Part shown: positions 60,655 to 64,000 of the stretch, piece after piece
Numbering within the stretch: position 1 is the first letter of the stretch
Layout of the letters: the number at the start of each line of letters is the position of its first letter
NCBI RefSeq assembly: GCF_963924675.1
Contig: NC_089226.1
Span: 42,983,124-43,047,123 of the forward strand
Direction: 5' to 3'
DNA from: Phocoena phocoena
Taxonomy: Eukaryota; Chordata; Mammalia; Artiodactyla; Phocoenidae
DNA length: 64,000 bases
Made by a program: the position numbers and the translations under genes
Notes under the pieces: model-generated
What the model was told of the DNA's origin: nothing
Database searches by the model: none
What the model saw: the letters and a program-made list of their open reading frames with translations, nothing else

Positions 60655-60793
60655 GGGACTTCCCTGGAGGTCCAGTGTTTAAGACTCTGCACTTCCAATG
60701 CAGGGGGAACGGATTCAATCCTTGGTCAGGGAACTAAGATCCCACATGTAGTGCTGTGCTGCCAAATAAATAAATAAATTAATTAATTAAAAA
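60655..60793 (+). mobile_element. Older tRNA-derived SINE with 14-bp TSD
   Basis: 'gggacttccctggaggtcca', 'cacttccaatgcaggggg', 'ggtcagggaactaagatccc' and an (AAAT)/(AATT) tail. TSDs tacaaacctctcca (60641-60654) and tataaacctctcca (60794-60807) differ at one base. Same older group as the copy at 34132. Confidence 0.9.
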
Positions 60794-60829
60794 TATAAAC
60801 CTCTCCAATAATTGGAACTGATCAGATTC

Positions 60830-61730
60830 TTAATTTTTCCAATGAATTAGTGATGGAATGATATTTCATTGCTGTTTCAGTTGGTCTTTCCTTGATTACT
60901 GAAAAACTTGAGTTCTTATTAATATCAGTTATGAATATAGTTTTTGGTGAAATATCTGTTTAAAAATTTCTCACATTTTTCTAATGGGTTGTTTGTCTCT
61001 AAATTATTGATTTGTAAAAGTTCTTCTGGTGACTAATTTTTTTGTCAATTATAGGCATTCCAAATCATACCTCTTACTATATGCATTTTTTTACTCTATG
61101 TATAGTTTTTTTTAATGAGCAAAAGTTCTTAATGTAAGTGTAGTTGAATGAACTGCTTAAATACGGTTAGTACTTTCCATATTTTTAAGGAATATATTCC
61201 ATATGTGACAATATAATGATATTTTACTAAGTTATCAAGAAACTTCATGTATTTGTCCTTAATATTTCAAACTTTCATCATCAAGGAATTACTTTTCTAT
61301 ATAGTGTAAGATAAAGGTTAAATTTTATTTTATCCCAAATGGATATTTAATTTTCTATCATCACTTATTGAAAATCCTATTGTTTCCCATTCATCTAAAA
61401 AAAGCATATCTCTCATATGTCAAATGTTGATATATGTGTGGGTTAATGTTTTTCTTTCTTTTATGGTGCGTGGGCCTCTCACTGTTGTGGCCTCTCCCAT
61501 TGTGGAGCACAGGCTCCGGATGCACAGGCTCTGTGGCCGTGGCTCACAGGTCCAGCCACCCTATGGTATGTGGGATCTTCCCAGACTGGGGCACGAACCC
61601 GTGTCCCCTGCATCAGCAGGCGGACTCTCAACCACTATGCCACCAGGGAAGCCCTGGGTTAATTTTTTGATCCTGTATTCTGATATATTGACCTTTTTGT
61701 CTATCTCTAGAAAATAATTTCTTTGGATTT
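60830..61730 (-). repeat. Ancient L1M ORF2 fragment, split by a SINE
   Basis: 'ttttaatgagcaaaagttct', 'catcacttattgaaaatcct' and, beyond the SINE, 'tgatatattgacctttttgt' follow reverse L1M ORF2. It covers part of the same ORF2 region as the 59380 fragment, so the two are probably separate insertions. Confidence 0.65.
61448..61654 (-). mobile_element. CHR-type SINE with 9-bp TSD
   Basis: Reverse CHR: a degenerate T-rich tail, 'gtgggcctctcactgttgtg', and end 'ccaccagggaagccc'. TSD tgggttaat at 61439-61447 and 61655-61663. More CpG loss and a degraded tail suggest that it is older than the 43853 copy. Confidence 0.94.
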
Positions 61731-62352
61731 ATAACAATTCTTGATACCAGGCACAGTGGGCTTCCCAACTTTTCTTTTTCAGCATGGCATTGAAACTTTG
61801 TATTTTTATATAAATTTATAACAGCTTGCCCATTTACAGAGACACACACACACACAATCATGTGCACACAACCCTGCTGATATTTTAATTAGAATTCCAT
61901 TAAATAAACAGAAATAATCAGAATTTGGTGAAATTAAAATCTTTCTTATAAAGTCTTTTAAGCTATAAAACAACATATTTATTTCTAAAAGTCTCTCTTC
62001 TGTGCAAAATCACTCAGTAAAACCAAAGGGCTGTGAGGAAAATGGGTTTAGGAGAAAAACACTGTAAAACATCATCAGTGATATATCAAAATATAGGGGA
62101 AAAACAATAGCAAAATTTTACATATGTTAAGTGCTTAAAAATATGTACAACAATAAATATGGTACTTTAATTTGAAAAACACTTGAGACATTAGAATTGT
62201 CACAGTGAGTCATTGTGAGGTGGTGGAAGGAAGATTATCTGAAATCAGATGGAAAGTTATAAACACTAGATGCAGGTGGGTGTGGCTCATAGCCTACTTG
62301 ATAAATTGAGGTGGATGGTAGATGTTGGAGATGTGTTTTTCTGTATTTTTGT
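61731..62352. other. Unique AT-rich DNA with a short (CA)n tract
   Basis: (AC)n at 61842-61856. No gene or repeat recognised otherwise. Confidence 0.5.
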
Positions 62353-63587
62353 GTGTGGTGAAAGAAAGTGGTCTAGTTTCATTCTTTTGCATGTAGCTGT
62401 CCAGTTTTCTTAACACCATTTATTGAAGAGAATGTCTTTTCCCCATTGTGTCCTTTGTCATAGACACATTGACCATATACGCCTGTGTTTTATTCTTGGC
62501 TCTCTATTGTGTTCCATTGATCTATGAGCCTGTTTTTGTGCTAGTACCATACAGTTTTGATTACTATAGATTTGTAGTGTAGTTTGATTTCCAGAAACAT
62601 GATACCTCTAGCTTTGTTCTTCTTTCTCAAGGTTGCTTCAGATATCCAAGGTCTTTTGTGGTTCCATATAAATTTTAGGATTATACGCTTTATTTTTGTG
62701 GGAAAAAAATGCCATGGCTATTTTGATAAGGCTGGAATTGAATATGTAGATTGCTTTGGGTAGTATGGAAATTTTAACAATATTAATTCTTCCAATCTAT
62801 GTGCATAGTATATCTTTCCATTTATTTGTGTTGTCTTCAATTTTTTTCAACAATATCTTATAACTTTCAGAGTACAGATCTTTTTACCTCCTTGGTTAAA
62901 TTTATCATTTTATTCATTTTGATGCAATGTTAAATGGGGCTGTTATCTTAATTTCTCTAACTGATAGTTTGCTGTTAGTATATAGAAATGCAACAGGTTT
63001 CTGTATATTAATTTTGTATCCTGAAGCTTTACTGAATTCATTTATTAGTTCTAATCACTTTTGGTGGAGTTTTTACAGTTTTCTGTATATAGTATGATGT
63101 CTGCAAATAGTGACAGTTTTCTTCTTACTTTCCAATTTTGATGCCATTTATTTCTTTCTCATGTCTGATTGCCATGGGTAGGACTTCCAATACTATTTTG
63201 AACAAAAGTGGCAAGAGTGAGCATCCTTGTCTTGTTCCTGATCTTAAAGGAAAATCTTTCAGCTTTTTTCCATTGAGAATGATGTTAGCTGTGGGTTTGT
63301 CATATACAACCTTTATTACGTTGACATATATTCCCTCTATACACACTTTGTTGAATGCTTTTTTCATAAATGGATATTGGGTTTTGTCAAATGCTGTTTC
63401 TGCATCTGAAATTATCATGTAATTTATTATATATTTTGTTAATATGACGGATCATGTTGATTGATATGTGGATATTGAACCATCCCTGAACCCCTGAACT
63501 AAGTCTCACTTAATCATGGTATATGATTTCTTTAAGGTATTGTTGAATTTCATTTGCTAATATTTGTTGAAGATTTTTGTATCACCA
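62353..63587 (-). mobile_element. Old L1M-type ORF2 internal fragment
   Basis: Begins in the region after the reverse transcriptase ('ccatttattgaagagaatg') and runs up into the reverse-transcriptase palm. A 97-codon frame at 63125-63418 retains [27 protein letters not shown] and SGTRQGC. Neither 3' UTR nor A-tail is present, so it is an orphan piece of an older insertion. Confidence 0.92.
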
Positions 63588-64000
63588 TTTTTTAATATAA
63601 AACATGTTTTATAACTCTTAGCCTCATTGTCAAGTTATAAACACTTATACCTCAATATGCCTTTACAGATTTAACACATCACCAATCTTTTCATGAAATG
63701 GTACAATAAAATTGCTCACTTCTTTACCCTTTTTATAACATTGACTATCTTATTTCTGTCTGCTTATAGCATCTTTTTCTATTTTTATATGTATAAATCT
63801 GTTTCGCAGAAAGTTTTACTTTCATTTTAGGCTCGAAGGATTAGTTAACAAAAAGACACCATTCGTCACACAAATAGACAATTTAAACTTAACTTTAATA
63901 GAAAATCATTAAAAAGAAAGAAATAGAAATGAAAAGGGAAAGAAAAGTAAAAGCATGCACATCACCAAATTGGACCAACACCTACATCCAGACTCAGACA
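63588..64000. other. Unique AT-rich DNA to the window end
   Basis: No recognised feature. Confidence 0.45.

Noticed and set aside
1..64000. CRISPR arrays, prokaryotic operons, prophage or a new defence system
   Set aside because: No direct-repeat/spacer array, no ribosome-binding-site-led gene runs, and the repeat content is mammalian throughout.

Overview
This window reads as nuclear DNA from a cetacean (whale or dolphin). The diagnostic sign is at least eight copies of a roughly 200-bp tRNA-derived SINE of the CHR type, each starting with a 'gggcttccctggtgg'-like head and ending in an A-tail, together with L1 elements of the matching lineage. The DNA is AT-rich and has no CpG island, no recognisable host gene, no functional RNA gene, and no prokaryotic or CRISPR feature. 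It looks intergenic or deep-intronic. Every long open frame that I recognise is a piece of a decayed L1 ORF1 or ORF2.

Layout: 1-19.4 kb is mostly unique AT-rich DNA with ancient mammalian repeats (L2, MIR, MER5A, MLT1), one probable solo LTR (about 13.05-13.77 kb) and one CHR SINE. A nearly complete minus-strand L1 (19406-24526) follows, bounded by a perfect 16-bp target-site duplication (TSD) and itself interrupted by a CHR SINE. From 24.5 to 37 kb there is more unique DNA with L2, MER5A, MIR and old L1 fragments, three CHR SINEs with TSDs, one older tRNA-SINE, and a 228-bp L1 stub with a perfect 17-bp TSD inside a MIR.

From 37.1 to 58.3 kb the window is dominated by L1: an old L1 split by a younger one (37.1-41.4 kb); an L1 with a 5' inversion and a TSD (42.4-45.5 kb); a second L1 with a 5' inversion plus a large internal deletion (46.3-47.5 kb); and a long plus-strand L1 (about 50.3-58.3 kb) into which another L1 jumped, which in turn took a CHR SINE. 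The last 6 kb hold a possible LTR, old L1M fragments, one old tRNA-SINE and one CHR SINE.

The interest lies in insertion mechanism and order, not in genes. L1 machinery explains nearly all the structure: target-primed insertion, twin priming, SINE mobilisation in trans and nesting. I found no convincing new biological system. The only non-repeat candidate I would check is a short open frame behind an acceptor-like site near 36.4 kb. Repeat family names below come from recalled consensus features, not from a database search.
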